From Carnobacterium divergens DSM 20623 (GTDB taxonomy: Bacteria; Bacillota; Bacilli; Lactobacillales; Carnobacteriaceae), in assembly GCF_000744255.1 (NCBI RefSeq), contig NZ_JQLO01000001.1:1984001-2048000 (forward strand): a stretch of 64,000 bases of DNA, given 5' to 3'. The notes under the pieces are model-generated. The model was given only the letters and a program-made list of their open reading frames with translations. It was not told the DNA's origin and did no database searches. How positions within the stretch are numbered: the stretch's first letter is position 1; each line of letters begins with the position of its first letter. The position numbers were made by a program, and so were the translations under genes. Below are positions 9,096-17,862 of this stretch, piece after piece.

Positions 9096-9541
9096 GTTGA
9101 ACCACTCCTATCTTAATTTTGAATGATTGCATAATGTTAAATAACAGAAAGATAGATACACTAATTCCTTTGGAATAGTTACAAAAACTATTTAAAATCA
9201 GTCTAACTTTCGTTTATTACAGGTATTAAGATAACATATAAAAAAAGAAATTAAAATATTTTAGTCTTTATTAACAGAAAACTCTCACCCTTTTTATACT
9301 ATGAGTTGTGTTGATAAAAGCTTATTTAAGTACATTTCAAGCAGTTTATACCATCTTTTTTTGCTAATTCTCTATTTTTTTCTGAATTTCTCTAATTATT
9401 GATAAATTTAAATCCGGCTAATTTTTAGAATTTTTGATAATTCAGGCTTAGACGAATTTCAGTCTAAAGGTCTATATCTATCTCTACTTATTTCTTGTAT
9501 AATTATTAAAAATACCTATTACATACAAAAAGGATAAACTA
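9096..9541. other. 446-bp AT-rich intergenic region
   Basis: No ORF, tRNA or riboswitch is recognised here. It must hold divergent promoters for the 97-residue gene and the papain-like gene; a TATAAT at 9498-9503 lies 39 nt before the latter start, but no convincing -35 accompanies it. Confidence 0.5.
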
Positions 9542-10087
9542 ATGAAAATATACCTAGTTTTAACAGCTACAAGTAGCTTACTTTCAAAAACAATTAAATT
9601 ATATACGGGTGCAAATTACAATCATGCCTCCATCGCTCTTTCCTCTGACTTAAATGATTTAACTAGCTTTGGTCGAAAGGACATTAACAATCCATTTATT
9701 GGAGGCTTTGTTAAAGAAGATATTTCCCACGCTTTTTTTCTAGACGCACAATGCTCTATTTATACGTGTGAAGTATCACCTAAAGAATACGCTCATCTAA
9801 AAAGAGAATTAGATTACTATCATCAACAACAAGATTTCTTTCGTTACAATTTTCTTGGCTTACTCGCTTTAGCTGTCAATGTAAACTACAAACGAGATCA
9901 CGCTTTTTTTTGCTCTGAATTTATCGCAACACTATTAGAAGAGTGTCAGATTTATCAATTTGATAAATCTCCAAACCTTGTTACTCCCCAAGATTTACAA
10001 GCTTCTATTATTTTCAAACCTATTTATACAGGAACAATCAAAAATTATCTTGTCAAAACCCACATACCTCTGTATGACTATGTTTAA
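9542..10087 (+). CDS. YiiX-like permuted papain-fold cysteine hydrolase (putative)
   Basis: A 181-residue protein with an early YNHASIAL motif (His about residue 29) and a late FFCSEFIA motif (Cys about residue 125). The order His before Cys is that of circularly permuted papain-fold amidases such as YiiX and the NlpC/P60-like superfamily. There is no clear signal peptide, so it is probably cytoplasmic. AAAAGGA lies 8 nt before the ATG. It ends in a terminator immediately upstream of the copper operon, which therefore has its own promoter. Substrate unknown; membrane-lipid or peptide amides are possible from family knowledge. Confidence 0.65.
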   Translation: MKIYLVLTATSSLLSKTIKLYTGANYNHASIALSSDLNDLTSFGRKDINNPFIGGFVKEDISHAFFLDAQCSIYTCEVSPKEYAHLKRELDYYHQQQDFFRYNFLGLLALAVNVNYKRDHAFFCSEFIATLLEECQIYQFDKSPNLVTPQDLQASIIFKPIYTGTIKNYLVKTHIPLYDYV

Positions 10088-10118
10088 AAAACAGCTTCTA
10101 ATCGAAGTTGTTTTTTAT
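10086..10118 (+). terminator. Intrinsic terminator of the papain-like gene
   Basis: The hairpin AACAGCTTC/GAAGTTGTT followed by TTTTTT overlaps the region just behind the stop codon. Confidence 0.75.
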
Positions 10119-10139
10119 TTTGCTCTTGTTATCTTTTTC

Positions 10140-10196
10140 TTGACAAAAAACGATTACAAGTGTAAACTTCAATTATCACAAACGTTTACTTCTGTA
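10140..10196 (+). promoter_or_regulatory. Copper-responsive promoter with two cop boxes
   Basis: TTGACA (10140-10145), a 17-bp spacer and TAAACT (10163-10168) form the promoter. TACAAGTGTA at 10155-10164 is a perfect match to the CopY operator TACANNTGTA, placed over the spacer and -10. A second copy, TACTTCTGTA at 10187-10196, has one mismatch and lies 32 bp downstream, matching the paired operators of enterococcal and lactococcal cop promoters. The repressor gene itself is not in this operon. Confidence 0.85.
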
Positions 10197-10226
10197 ATCG
10201 AAAAAAAGAGAAAGAAGGAATCTATT

Positions 10227-10436
10227 ATGAAACAAACTTTTAAAATCACTGGAATGACTTGTCAACATTGCGTTAAAAATATTGAAACTGCTGTTCAAGA
10301 ACTAAATGGTCTTAAAAAGATAAAAATTCACTTAAAAAAAGAGACTGCTTTAGTACATTACAACGAAGAACAACTTTCAAGTGAAGCGATTATCAATAAA
10401 ATTACTGAAGCTGGCTATCAAGCCGAGGTGATTTAA
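10227..10436 (+). CDS. copZ: Copper chaperone CopZ
   Basis: A 69-residue protein consisting of one heavy-metal-associated domain with the Cu(I)-binding motif GMTCQHC at residues 9-15. It binds Cu(I) in the cytoplasm and delivers it to the CopA ATPase or to the CopY repressor. The ATG at 10227 follows GAAGGAA; the longer in-frame reading from 9960 only overlaps the neighbouring gene. It is the first gene of a two-gene operon and is one base away from copA. Expression should be induced by copper through the cop boxes upstream. Confidence 0.93.
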   Translation: MKQTFKITGMTCQHCVKNIETAVQELNGLKKIKIHLKKETALVHYNEEQLSSEAIINKITEAGYQAEVI

Positions 10437-10437
10437 T

Positions 10438-12648
10438 ATGAGCCAAGATAAAAATATTGCCATGGATACACTCGTACTCACTGGAATGACCTGTGCAAAC
10501 TGCGCACAAAAAATTGAAAAAACATTAAATCAACAAGAAGGCGTAGAGTTCGCTAATGTCAATTTAGCAACTGAGAAAGCCACCGTCACCTTCAATACAC
10601 ACACAACTACCTTGGAGCAATTAATTGCAAGTATTGAAAAAACAGGTTATGGGGCTATTCGTTACGACGAAGAACATCGCGCTGAAGTAGCTAGAATCAA
10701 AGAGAAGAAAAACAAGCGGTTAAAAGTTGACTTTATTGCAAGCGCGCTTCTTAGTGCACCTATGGTTCTTGCGATGATTTTTATGTTACTTGGCTTCCAC
10801 AACCCTGTTATTAATTTTTTTGAAATGCCACTTGTTCAATTTATTCTAGCAACTCCAGTTCAATTTATCATTGGTTGGCGCTTTTATAAAGGAGCCTATC
10901 ACGCTATTAAATCGCTATCTCCCAATATGGATGTCTTAGTTGCAATGGGAACTTCTGCTGCCTATGCTCTTAGTGTCTACAACGGGTTCTTTTCTGGGAA
11001 TAGCCATGAGCTTTACTTTGAAAGTAGTGCTGTGATCATTACATTGATTCTATTAGGAAAATATTTAGAGCATAATGCAAAAAATAAAACCGGATCAGCG
11101 ATTAAACAACTGATGGCGCTACAAGCAAAATCTGCAGTCGTCATTCGAGATGGCAAAGAAATAACTGTTCCAATTGAAGAAGTTCAACCTCATGATCTAT
11201 TAAGTATTAAACCTGGTGAAAAAATTCCCGTTGACGGAAACATTATCGAAGGTAGTAGCTCATTAGATGAAAGTATGCTTACAGGTGAAAGCTTACCTGT
11301 TGACAAGACAACAGGCGACAATGTATTTGGTGGCACTGTCAATACCAATGGTCGTTTAGTGGTTGAAGCGACTAAAATTGGCAGCGAAACTGCTCTTTCT
11401 CGTATCATTCAAATGGTAGAAGAAGCTCAAGGCAGCAAAGCTCCGATCCAACAAATTGCCGATCGAATTTCAGCGATTTTCGTGCCAATCGTACTCGTAG
11501 TTGCATTAGCAACCTTAGTCATCACTGGATTTCTCACTCAAAATTGGGAAACAGCCTTGATTCATAGTGTAGCTGTATTAGTTATCGCCTGCCCTTGTGC
11601 ATTGGGACTTGCTACACCAACTGCAATTATGGTTGGAACGGGACTTGGTGCTAAAAACGGAATATTAATCAAAGGGGGCGAATCCTTAGAAGCCGCTGCA
11701 AAAATCCAAGCGATTATTTTAGACAAAACGGGTACAATTACAAAAGGAAAACCTGACGTTACCGATTATGAAACACGTCCAAATACTGATAAAAATGAAA
11801 TTCTCTCTTGGATGATGGCACTTGAAAAAAATTCAGAACACCCTCTTGGCAAAGCTATTTTCAATTATGGCGCACAAAAAATAGCTATCGATACTCCAAA
11901 AGTCGATGACTTCAAAGCCTTAGTTGGATCTGGTATTTCAGGAACAATTAATGGAATGCCGATGTATATGGGAGCCAAACGTTTAATGATTGAAAAAGGA
12001 ATTGATTTTTCTTATTTTGAAAAAGATATCGAAAGGTTAGAAGCAAGTGGCAAAACAGCAATGCTTTTTGCTAAAGAAGATCAATGTTTAGCAATGATTG
12101 CTGTAGCTGATCAAATTAAAGACACGTCAAAAGAGGCCATTGAAAAACTAAAACAACTCAATGTAGATGTGTATATGCTAACGGGTGATAATCGCTTAAC
12201 TGCAGAAAGTATTGGTCGTGAAGTTGGTTTAACAGCTGATCACATTTTTGCAGAAGTCTTACCTGAAGACAAAGCAAACCATGTTGTAAAACTACAAAAG
12301 CAAGGTCTTTTGGTTGCTATGGTTGGCGATGGCATTAATGATGCTCCGGCACTTGCCACAGCTGACGTTGGAATTGCGATGGGCACTGGAACTGACATTG
12401 CGATGGAAGCTTCTGATATTACCTTAATGAATGGCGACTTAAACAGCATTCCAAAAACCATCCATTTATCTAAAATCACTTTAAGTAAAATCAAGCAAAA
12501 CTTATTTTGGGCATTTATTTACAATACGATTGGCATTCCCTTTGCTGCTTTTGGTTTATTAAATCCAATTGTTGCAGGCGGGGCGATGGCCTTTAGTTCT
12601 GTAAGTGTCTTGATTAATTCACTAAGCTTAAATCGCAGAAAAATCTAA
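10438..12648 (+). CDS. copA: Copper-exporting P1B-type ATPase CopA
   Basis: A 736-residue P-type ATPase. It has one N-terminal metal-binding domain (MTCANC, Cys 19 and 22), eight expected membrane helices, the actuator motif TGES, the CPC ion-binding motif at about 385-387 that marks the Cu/Ag class, the phosphorylation motif DKTGT (Asp 429), the SEHPLG motif of the nucleotide domain and the hinge GDGINDAP. It pumps Cu(I) out of the cytoplasm using ATP. GAGGTGA within the end of copZ serves as ribosome binding site. No copB or copY follows; the operon ends in a strong terminator. Confidence 0.96.
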   Translation: MSQDKNIAMDTLVLTGMTCANCAQKIEKTLNQQEGVEFANVNLATEKATVTFNTHTTTLEQLIASIEKTGYGAIRYDEEHRAEVARIKEKKNKRLKVDFIASALLSAPMVLAMIFMLLGFHNPVINFFEMPLVQFILATPVQFIIGWRFYKGAYHAIKSLSPNMDVLVAMGTSAAYALSVYNGFFSGNSHELYFESSAVIITLILLGKYLEHNAKNKTGSAIKQLMALQAKSAVVIRDGKEITVPIEEVQPHDLLSIKPGEKIPVDGNIIEGSSSLDESMLTGESLPVDKTTGDNVFGGTVNTNGRLVVEATKIGSETALSRIIQMVEEAQGSKAPIQQIADRISAIFVPIVLVVALATLVITGFLTQNWETALIHSVAVLVIACPCALGLATPTAIMVGTGLGAKNGILIKGGESLEAAAKIQAIILDKTGTITKGKPDVTDYETRPNTDKNEILSWMMALEKNSEHPLGKAIFNYGAQKIAIDTPKVDDFKALVGSGISGTINGMPMYMGAKRLMIEKGIDFSYFEKDIERLEASGKTAMLFAKEDQCLAMIAVADQIKDTSKEAIEKLKQLNVDVYMLTGDNRLTAESIGREVGLTADHIFAEVLPEDKANHVVKLQKQGLLVAMVGDGINDAPALATADVGIAMGTGTDIAMEASDITLMNGDLNSIPKTIHLSKITLSKIKQNLFWAFIYNTIGIPFAAFGLLNPIVAGGAMAFSSVSVLINSLSLNRRKI

Positions 12649-12651
12649 TAC

Positions 12652-12686
12652 AAAAGCCCTGAATTAAAAATAATTCAGGGCTTTTT
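12652..12686. terminator. Bidirectional intrinsic terminator
   Basis: AAAAGCCCTGAATT pairs with AATTCAGGGCTTTT between copA and the convergent small membrane protein gene. Confidence 0.92.
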
Positions 12687-12687
12687 G

Positions 12688-12885
12688 CTATTCTTTTTTT
12701 CGATTTTTTAAATTAATGACTAATAATACGGCGAAAATAATGGCAATGACTAATAATCCAAACAGACAAATTTTAACCAATAACATATTCTTCGTAAAGA
12801 AATAAAGTCCTAAGAATAGAATAATTAAAATTGAATAGATTGAACTTAATTGACTAATCAATTTTTTTTGATCAATATTTTTCAT
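12688..12885 (-). CDS. Small two-helix membrane protein
   Basis: A 65-residue protein with two hydrophobic segments (about residues 12-30 and 34-56) and a basic C-terminal tail ending NRKKE. The ATG at 12883-12885 has AAGGAG 11 nt upstream; a GTG four codons earlier is the alternative. It is monocistronic and ends directly at the terminator shared with copA. I do not recognise the family and no function can be assigned. Confidence 0.6.
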   Translation of the reverse strand: MKNIDQKKLISQLSSIYSILIILFLGLYFFTKNMLLVKICLFGLLVIAIIFAVLLVINLKNRKKE

Positions 12886-13008
12886 AAACGCTGGCACTCC
12901 TTATTCACATTAGTAGCTAAAGCATACCTTAATTTCTTGATGATATCAAATATTTTCAAAATCAGTAAACGATTTTCACAGTTTTTTAAAATTTCCTTAC
13001 TTTATATT

Positions 13009-13052
13009 AAAAAAAGTTGTTCAAGAAAGACCACAGCCTCCACTGAACAACT
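13009..13052 (-). terminator. Terminator of the nrdHIEF operon
   Basis: A 9-bp perfect stem (AGTTGTTCA/TGAACAACT) with a 20-nt loop, followed on the minus strand by TTTTTTT, lies six bases behind the nrdF stop codon. Confidence 0.85.
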
Positions 13053-13057
13053 CGTTT

Positions 13058-14017
13058 TTAAAATTCATAATCTGATTTTTGCATAGGTTCTACAACGCCT
13101 AATAAATAACCATTTCCCACTTGTGAGAAGAAATCATGATTACTTGTTCCAGCCGAAATCCCATTCATCACGATTGGGTTAACGTCCTCTGCATTATCAG
13201 GGAATAACGCATCCATACCTAAATTCATTAACGCTTTGTTTCCGTTATAACGTAAGAAGACTTTTACTTCCTCTGTCCAACCCACTGTATCGTATAACAA
13301 TTCTGTATACTTCACTTCATTTTCATACAGTTTGTACAACAACTCATATGTCCAACCTTTAAGAGCCATCTGCTCTTCTTCTGGCAGTTCATTGAAGCCT
13401 AATTGGAACTTATAACCAATGTACGTACCATGAACTGATTCATCGCGAATAATCAATTTAATGATTTCTGCCACGTTTGGTAGTTTGTTGATTCCCAAGT
13501 AGTAAAGTGGTGTGTAAAATCCTGAATAGAACAAGAATGTTTCAAGAAAAACGCTGGCTACTTTCTTTTGTAAAGGCGATCCATTTTGGTAAATATCATT
13601 GATAATACGCGCTTTTTCTTGAAGAAAAGCATTTGTATTTGTCCAATCAAAAATTTCTTCGATTTCTCTTGGTGTATTCAACGTGCTAAAAATAGACGAA
13701 TAGCTTTTAGCATGGACCGATTCCATAAATTGAATATTATTAAAAACAGCTTCTTCGTGAGGAGAGCGAACATCGGCTTTCAATGCTTCAATTCCATCTT
13801 GTGATTGTAGTGTATCTAGTAAAGTTAAACCACCAAAAACACGCTCTACTAATGTTTTTTCGATGCTAGACAGCTTGCGCCAATCATCTAAATCATTTGA
13901 AATTGGAATACGTGTATCTAACCAAAATTGTTCTGTTAGTTTTTCCCAAGTTTTTTTATCAATTATATCTTCAAAGCTATTCCAATTTATCGCAGCATAG
14001 TTTTCTGATTCTGTCAT
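13058..14017 (-). CDS. nrdF: Ribonucleotide reductase class Ib, beta subunit NrdF
   Basis: A 319-residue radical-generating subunit. The first metal ligands and the radical tyrosine occur in the expected pattern: Asp 68, Glu 99, His 102 and Tyr 106 (FMESVHAKSY). The later ESVHG motif supplies the second Glu and His. It houses a dimanganese-tyrosyl radical cofactor that is assembled with NrdI and is passed to NrdE to reduce ribonucleoside diphosphates. The ATG at 14015-14017 follows AAGGGA. A 100-nt gap containing a small hairpin separates it from nrdE, and the operon terminator follows directly. Confidence 0.96.
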   Translation of the reverse strand: MTESENYAAINWNSFEDIIDKKTWEKLTEQFWLDTRIPISNDLDDWRKLSSIEKTLVERVFGGLTLLDTLQSQDGIEALKADVRSPHEEAVFNNIQFMESVHAKSYSSIFSTLNTPREIEEIFDWTNTNAFLQEKARIINDIYQNGSPLQKKVASVFLETFLFYSGFYTPLYYLGINKLPNVAEIIKLIIRDESVHGTYIGYKFQLGFNELPEEEQMALKGWTYELLYKLYENEVKYTELLYDTVGWTEEVKVFLRYNGNKALMNLGMDALFPDNAEDVNPIVMNGISAGTSNHDFFSQVGNGYLLGVVEPMQKSDYEF

Positions 14018-14117
14018 CGTCTAAAATCCCTTCTTATCCAAACAGCATTCAAAATCAATGACTCATTTTAGATAAAATGAACCATCGACTTTGAAGCGTG
14101 CATTCGTTTATTCTTAT

Positions 14118-16289
14118 TTAAATCGAGCAACTTTCACAGGCATTACTTCCAATTTCTTGTGTATCGTCAGTAAATGTGCGGATATAATAGATTGATTTTA
14201 CACCTTTATGGAAGGCGTAGTTACGCAAAATACTTAAATCTCTAGTTGTTTGTTTATCAGAAGTTTTCCATTCATATAGACCATCTGGCATCGTTGAACG
14301 CAAGAATAGCGTTAAGCTCATTCCTTGATCAATATGTTGTTGTGCCGCAGCGTAAACATCGATGACCTTACGCATATCCATGTCGTAGGCTGACGTATAA
14401 TAAGGAATTGTATCATCCGATAAGAATGGTGCTGGATAATAAGTTTTACCTGTTTTCTTTTCTTGACGCTCTTCAATTCTTTGCGTGATTGGGTGCAAGC
14501 TTGCACTTGTTTCATTGACATATGAAATCGAGCCATTTGGAGCTACTGCTAAACGGTTTTGATTGTATAAACCATGAGCTTTCACACTTTCACGTAAGTT
14601 TTCCCAATCTTCTGGTGTTGGGATAAAAATGCCTTCAAATAATTCTTTGATTTTATCGGTTTCAGGGAACCAAGCTTCGTTGATATATTTATCAAAGTAA
14701 GTGCCTGATGCATAATCAGATTCAGCAAAGCTAGCAAAGGTTTCTCCACGTTCTTTAGCAATCGCATTGCTTTCTACTAGTGTCCAGTAGTTTAACAGTA
14801 AGAAATAGATATTGATGAAGTCAACCGATTCAGTTGAACCATAGTGAATATGATTCTTCGCTAAATACGTGTGTAAACCCATTGCGCCTAAACCAATCGT
14901 ATGGGCTTCATCATTTCCGCGCTTAATTGAAGGTACCACACCAATTGATGAGCTATCTGTAATAAATGTCAACGCACGCGTCATCACTCGAACTGATTTT
15001 CCAAAATCTGGTGACTCCATTAAATTCACGATATTGCTTGAACCTAAGTTACAGCTGATATCTGTTCCAATCACTTGATAGCTTTGATCGTCATTAATCA
15101 CGGATGGTTTTTGAACTTGTAAAATCTCTGAACACAAGTTACTCATTAGAATTTTACCGCTAATTGGATTGCTACGGTTAGCAGTATCAATGTTAATAAT
15201 GTAAGGATAGCCTGATTCTTGTTGCAATTTACTGATTTCAATTTCTAAATCACGGGCTTTAATTTTTGATTTTTTGATTTCAGGGTTATTTACTAGTTCA
15301 TCGTATTTAGCTGTGATGTCGATATAAGAGAATGGCTCGCCATAAATGCGCTCCACATCATATGGACTAAATAAATACATATAATCATCGTTTTTTGCCA
15401 ACTCATAAAATTTATCTGGAACCACTAGCCCAAGAGATAGAGTTTTCACACGAACTTTTTCATCGGCATTTTCTTTTTTAGTCGCTAAGAAAGACACCAC
15501 ATCTGGATGGAAAACACTTAGATAAACCGCTCCAGCACCTTGACGTTGACCTAGTTGGTTACTATATGAAAAACTATCCTCTAGCAATTTCATTACAGGC
15601 ACTACACCACTTGCAGCTCCTTCATAACCTTTAATAGGGTCACCTGCAGCACGTAAGTTAGAAAGTGAAATCCCAACTCCACCACCAATTCTTGATAATT
15701 GCAAAGCACTATTAATTCCACGTCCGATACTGTTCATATCATCCGTTAATTGTAATAAGAAACAAGATACCAATTCCCCACGACGTTTTCGACCTGCATT
15801 TAAAAATGAAGGTGTCGCTGGCTGGTAACGTTGGCTGATTAGTTCTTCTGCTAAATCCATTGCCAATTGTTCATTGCCATCTGCAAAGTACAACGCATTA
15901 AAGGCGATACGATCTTCGTAACGTTCTAAATAGCGCATATTGTCGTTGGTTTTTAACGCATATTGAGTATAAAATTTATGAGCTCCCATAAATGAACGGA
16001 AACGGAATTTTTTGTCATAAACTTGTTGGAATAATTTCTTGATAAATTCAAATGAATAATTGCTTAAAAACGCTTCTTCTACATAATCATTTTCAACCAA
16101 ATAATCAATTTTCTCTTTTAAGGAATGAAAAAAAACAGTGTTTGGGTTTACATGCTCTAGAAAATAAGCACGAACCGCTTCTTTATCTTTATGTAGTTGG
16201 ATTTTACCATCTACAGGAATATTTAATTGGTTGTTTAACTTGAAGTAGCTCGGGTTGTGTTGTTCTTTTGGAATATCATAAACGTTCAA
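14118..16289 (-). CDS. nrdE: Ribonucleotide reductase class Ib, alpha subunit NrdE
   Basis: A 723-residue catalytic subunit that converts ribonucleoside diphosphates to deoxyribonucleotides. It shows the ATPSFLNAG and ELVSCFL region with an active-site Cys, the NLCSEI loop, the PNGSISY motif, and a C-terminal redox pair (CESC) that is re-reduced by NrdH. I place the start at TTG 16287-16289, where AAGAGG stands 9 nt upstream and the length fits the family; the longer reading from 16352 would run deep into nrdI. It overlaps nrdI by 14 nt. As expected for class Ib, no N-terminal ATP-cone is seen. Confidence 0.94.
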   Translation of the reverse strand: MNVYDIPKEQHNPSYFKLNNQLNIPVDGKIQLHKDKEAVRAYFLEHVNPNTVFFHSLKEKIDYLVENDYVEEAFLSNYSFEFIKKLFQQVYDKKFRFRSFMGAHKFYTQYALKTNDNMRYLERYEDRIAFNALYFADGNEQLAMDLAEELISQRYQPATPSFLNAGRKRRGELVSCFLLQLTDDMNSIGRGINSALQLSRIGGGVGISLSNLRAAGDPIKGYEGAASGVVPVMKLLEDSFSYSNQLGQRQGAGAVYLSVFHPDVVSFLATKKENADEKVRVKTLSLGLVVPDKFYELAKNDDYMYLFSPYDVERIYGEPFSYIDITAKYDELVNNPEIKKSKIKARDLEIEISKLQQESGYPYIINIDTANRSNPISGKILMSNLCSEILQVQKPSVINDDQSYQVIGTDISCNLGSSNIVNLMESPDFGKSVRVMTRALTFITDSSSIGVVPSIKRGNDEAHTIGLGAMGLHTYLAKNHIHYGSTESVDFINIYFLLLNYWTLVESNAIAKERGETFASFAESDYASGTYFDKYINEAWFPETDKIKELFEGIFIPTPEDWENLRESVKAHGLYNQNRLAVAPNGSISYVNETSASLHPITQRIEERQEKKTGKTYYPAPFLSDDTIPYYTSAYDMDMRKVIDVYAAAQQHIDQGMSLTLFLRSTMPDGLYEWKTSDKQTTRDLSILRNYAFHKGVKSIYYIRTFTDDTQEIGSNACESCSI

Positions 16290-16647
16290 TCTGCTCAACC
16301 TCTTTCTTAAAATTAATGACATCTTGGTCTGTTCCACTGAATTCAAATTCAAAAATCATCGGAACGTTGTAAAGTTTGGCTAAATCTTTTGCTGTGAAAA
16401 CAAACAAGTCCGCAAAATTACGATTTCCACCACCTGCAACACCCTTTAAGTGTTGTTGGTTATCGCCATATTCAATAAAATCATTGATAATCTCAGTGAC
16501 TTCGATGTCATATGTCGGTGCAACTACAATATAATCTTCTTCAATTGGTTGAAAAGGATTCGTTGCATTGACTTCATAGCTATCTAACCCTAGCTTTTTG
16601 ACAAATCTTCTTGTTTGTCCAGTCAATGAAAAGTAAACGATTTTCAT
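16276..16647 (-). CDS. nrdI: Flavodoxin-like NrdI
   Basis: A 123-residue flavodoxin-fold protein with the FMN-phosphate loop SLTGQTRRF at residues 7-15 and the GGGNRNF loop typical of NrdI. It supplies the oxidant needed to build the dimanganese-tyrosyl cofactor of NrdF. Its ATG overlaps the nrdH stop codon (ATGA), and its own end overlaps nrdE, so translation of nrdH, nrdI and nrdE is coupled. Confidence 0.94.
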   Translation of the reverse strand: MKIVYFSLTGQTRRFVKKLGLDSYEVNATNPFQPIEEDYIVVAPTYDIEVTEIINDFIEYGDNQQHLKGVAGGGNRNFADLFVFTAKDLAKLYNVPMIFEFEFSGTDQDVINFKKEVEQIERL

Positions 16648-16877
16648 ATTGCTTTCAGTTCTTTTAGACGTTCAGGCTGAAATCCAACGATTGGCTCAAT
16701 TCCTTCCACTAAAACAACAGGAACACTCATAAACCCTTTTTCTTTTAAGAAATTAAGATGATCTTCATCTTCCATGATATTTCTTTCATGAAATTCAATA
16801 TTTTCGTTCTTTAATAAGAACTTTGTCATATCACATTGTGGACAATTTGGTTTACTATATACATGAATTTTACTCAT
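16644..16877 (-). CDS. nrdH: Glutaredoxin-like NrdH redoxin
   Basis: A 77-residue thioredoxin-fold protein with the redox motif CPQC (Cys 12 and 15) and the FQPERLKEL C-terminus characteristic of NrdH, which accepts electrons from thioredoxin reductase and reduces NrdE. The ATG at 16875-16877 has GGAGG 8 nt upstream and is preferred over a TTG two codons earlier. It is the first gene of nrdHIEF and is preceded by a promoter carrying NrdR-like boxes. Confidence 0.94.
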   Translation of the reverse strand: MSKIHVYSKPNCPQCDMTKFLLKNENIEFHERNIMEDEDHLNFLKEKGFMSVPVVLVEGIEPIVGFQPERLKELKAI

Positions 16878-16929
16878 TTTCAATTCCTCCAGTTACGTAA
16901 AAAATTAATTAATTTATTCAACAAATTCT

Positions 16930-17008
16930 ATTATAGGCTACCCGAGAAAGAAACACAATATATTGTACCTAAATCTTCATTTTTATTTAACAATACTATA
17001 TATAGCGT
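16930..17008 (-). promoter_or_regulatory. nrd promoter with two NrdR-like boxes
   Basis: On the minus strand a TATAAT -10 (16930-16935) follows a weak -35 by 17 bp. The 16-bp box ACACAATATATTGTAC (16953-16968) covers that -35, and ATACTATATATAGCGT (16993-17008) lies 40 bp further upstream. Both fit the NrdR consensus ACACWATATMTWGTGT with only two mismatches each. This predicts repression by the ATP/dATP-sensing repressor NrdR. The rest of 17009-17137 shows nothing I recognise. Confidence 0.8.
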
Positions 17009-17137
17009 TTGTTTTTTTCTTAAGGAAACCTTATTATAGTCTAATTTACAGGAAAAAAGCAATCAATTTCTACTGCGTTTCCCTTTATTTTTTAGTTGCT
17101 GCTTGTTTTAACTTGTTCTAACAACCTTTCGCCACAA

Positions 17138-17186
17138 AAAAATAAAACAACTAAATGTTGCCCTCTCTTTTAAGGAAACATTTAGC
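17138..17186 (-). terminator. Terminator of the lipoprotein gene
   Basis: The stem CTAAATGTT/AACATTTAG (17151-17185) is followed on the minus strand by a T-rich run, eight bases behind the lipoprotein stop. Confidence 0.7.
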
Positions 17187-17193
17187 AGTTTAT

Positions 17194-17742
17194 TTATAAG
17201 TGATCGGTTCCTGCTGGCAACCCTTTTTCAACATCAATCATAACTGTATCGATTACTTCATCATTTTCATCAAAAAAGATTAGGTTGACTGGATTGACAT
17301 TGTTTCTTAGTTTCCAGCCATCAATGCAATCAATTGTTTCTGATTGCCCAACATATTTATCCGCATTTTGAATCAACTCATTATCAGTGTCTGTTAAACT
17401 AGCATACTCAAAGTAGGCTTGCGAAATGTACGTATCTCCATCTGGCATAGCGGATGCTTGGCTAATGTCTAAATAAGTATCATTAGCAGACATCTCTTCT
17501 TCACTATTGTTTTTAAATGTATAATAAATAAGCACTGCTGGTAATGCTTCGTTATCCCGAACTACTTTATAGCCTGTAAGCTGCAATTCAAAAGTTTCTC
17601 CAGTAACGGTTTTATTTAATTTGTAAAACTTATCATAATTAAAGGCATTCTCAATAGTATTTGACTCTTTTTTCATTCTAGTACAACCTACCAATAAAAA
17701 TACCATAAAAAGAAATACGATGATTTTCTTTGACTTTCCCAC
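17194..17742 (-). CDS. Putative lipoprotein, DUF5067-like
   Basis: A 182-residue secreted protein with a signal peptide ending in the lipobox LLVGC (Cys 20), so it should be attached to the outer face of the membrane. The mature part is predicted beta-rich, with a conserved-looking segment (VLIYYTFKNNSEE, SQAYFEYASL) that resembles the DUF5067 immunoglobulin-like family of lactic acid bacteria. The GTG start at 17740-17742 follows GGGAGGG. It sits downstream of the giant surface protein gene, separated by a terminator, so it is probably transcribed alone. No function is assigned. Confidence 0.72.
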   Translation of the reverse strand: MGKSKKIIVFLFMVFLLVGCTRMKKESNTIENAFNYDKFYKLNKTVTGETFELQLTGYKVVRDNEALPAVLIYYTFKNNSEEEMSANDTYLDISQASAMPDGDTYISQAYFEYASLTDTDNELIQNADKYVGQSETIDCIDGWKLRNNVNPVNLIFFDENDEVIDTVMIDVEKGLPAGTDHL

Positions 17743-17815
17743 TTATTTCCCTCCCTTTAAGTCTTCTTCTTTTTATTAATTATAACATATTCAATTTATC
17801 TATTCTTGAATTAAA

Positions 17816-17861
17816 TAAAAATCAGTTCTTAGAAATGATTTCTCTAAGAACTGATTTTTTG
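17816..17861. terminator. Terminator of the giant surface protein gene
   Basis: A perfect AAATCAGTTCTTAGA/TCTAAGAACTGATTT hairpin lies between the lipoprotein gene and the end of the surface-protein gene, flanked by A- and T-runs. Confidence 0.9.
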
Positions 17862-17862
17862 A

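Noticed and set aside
9960-10226. N-terminal extension of copZ
   Set aside because: It overlaps the upstream gene in another frame and contains the terminator and the copper promoter.
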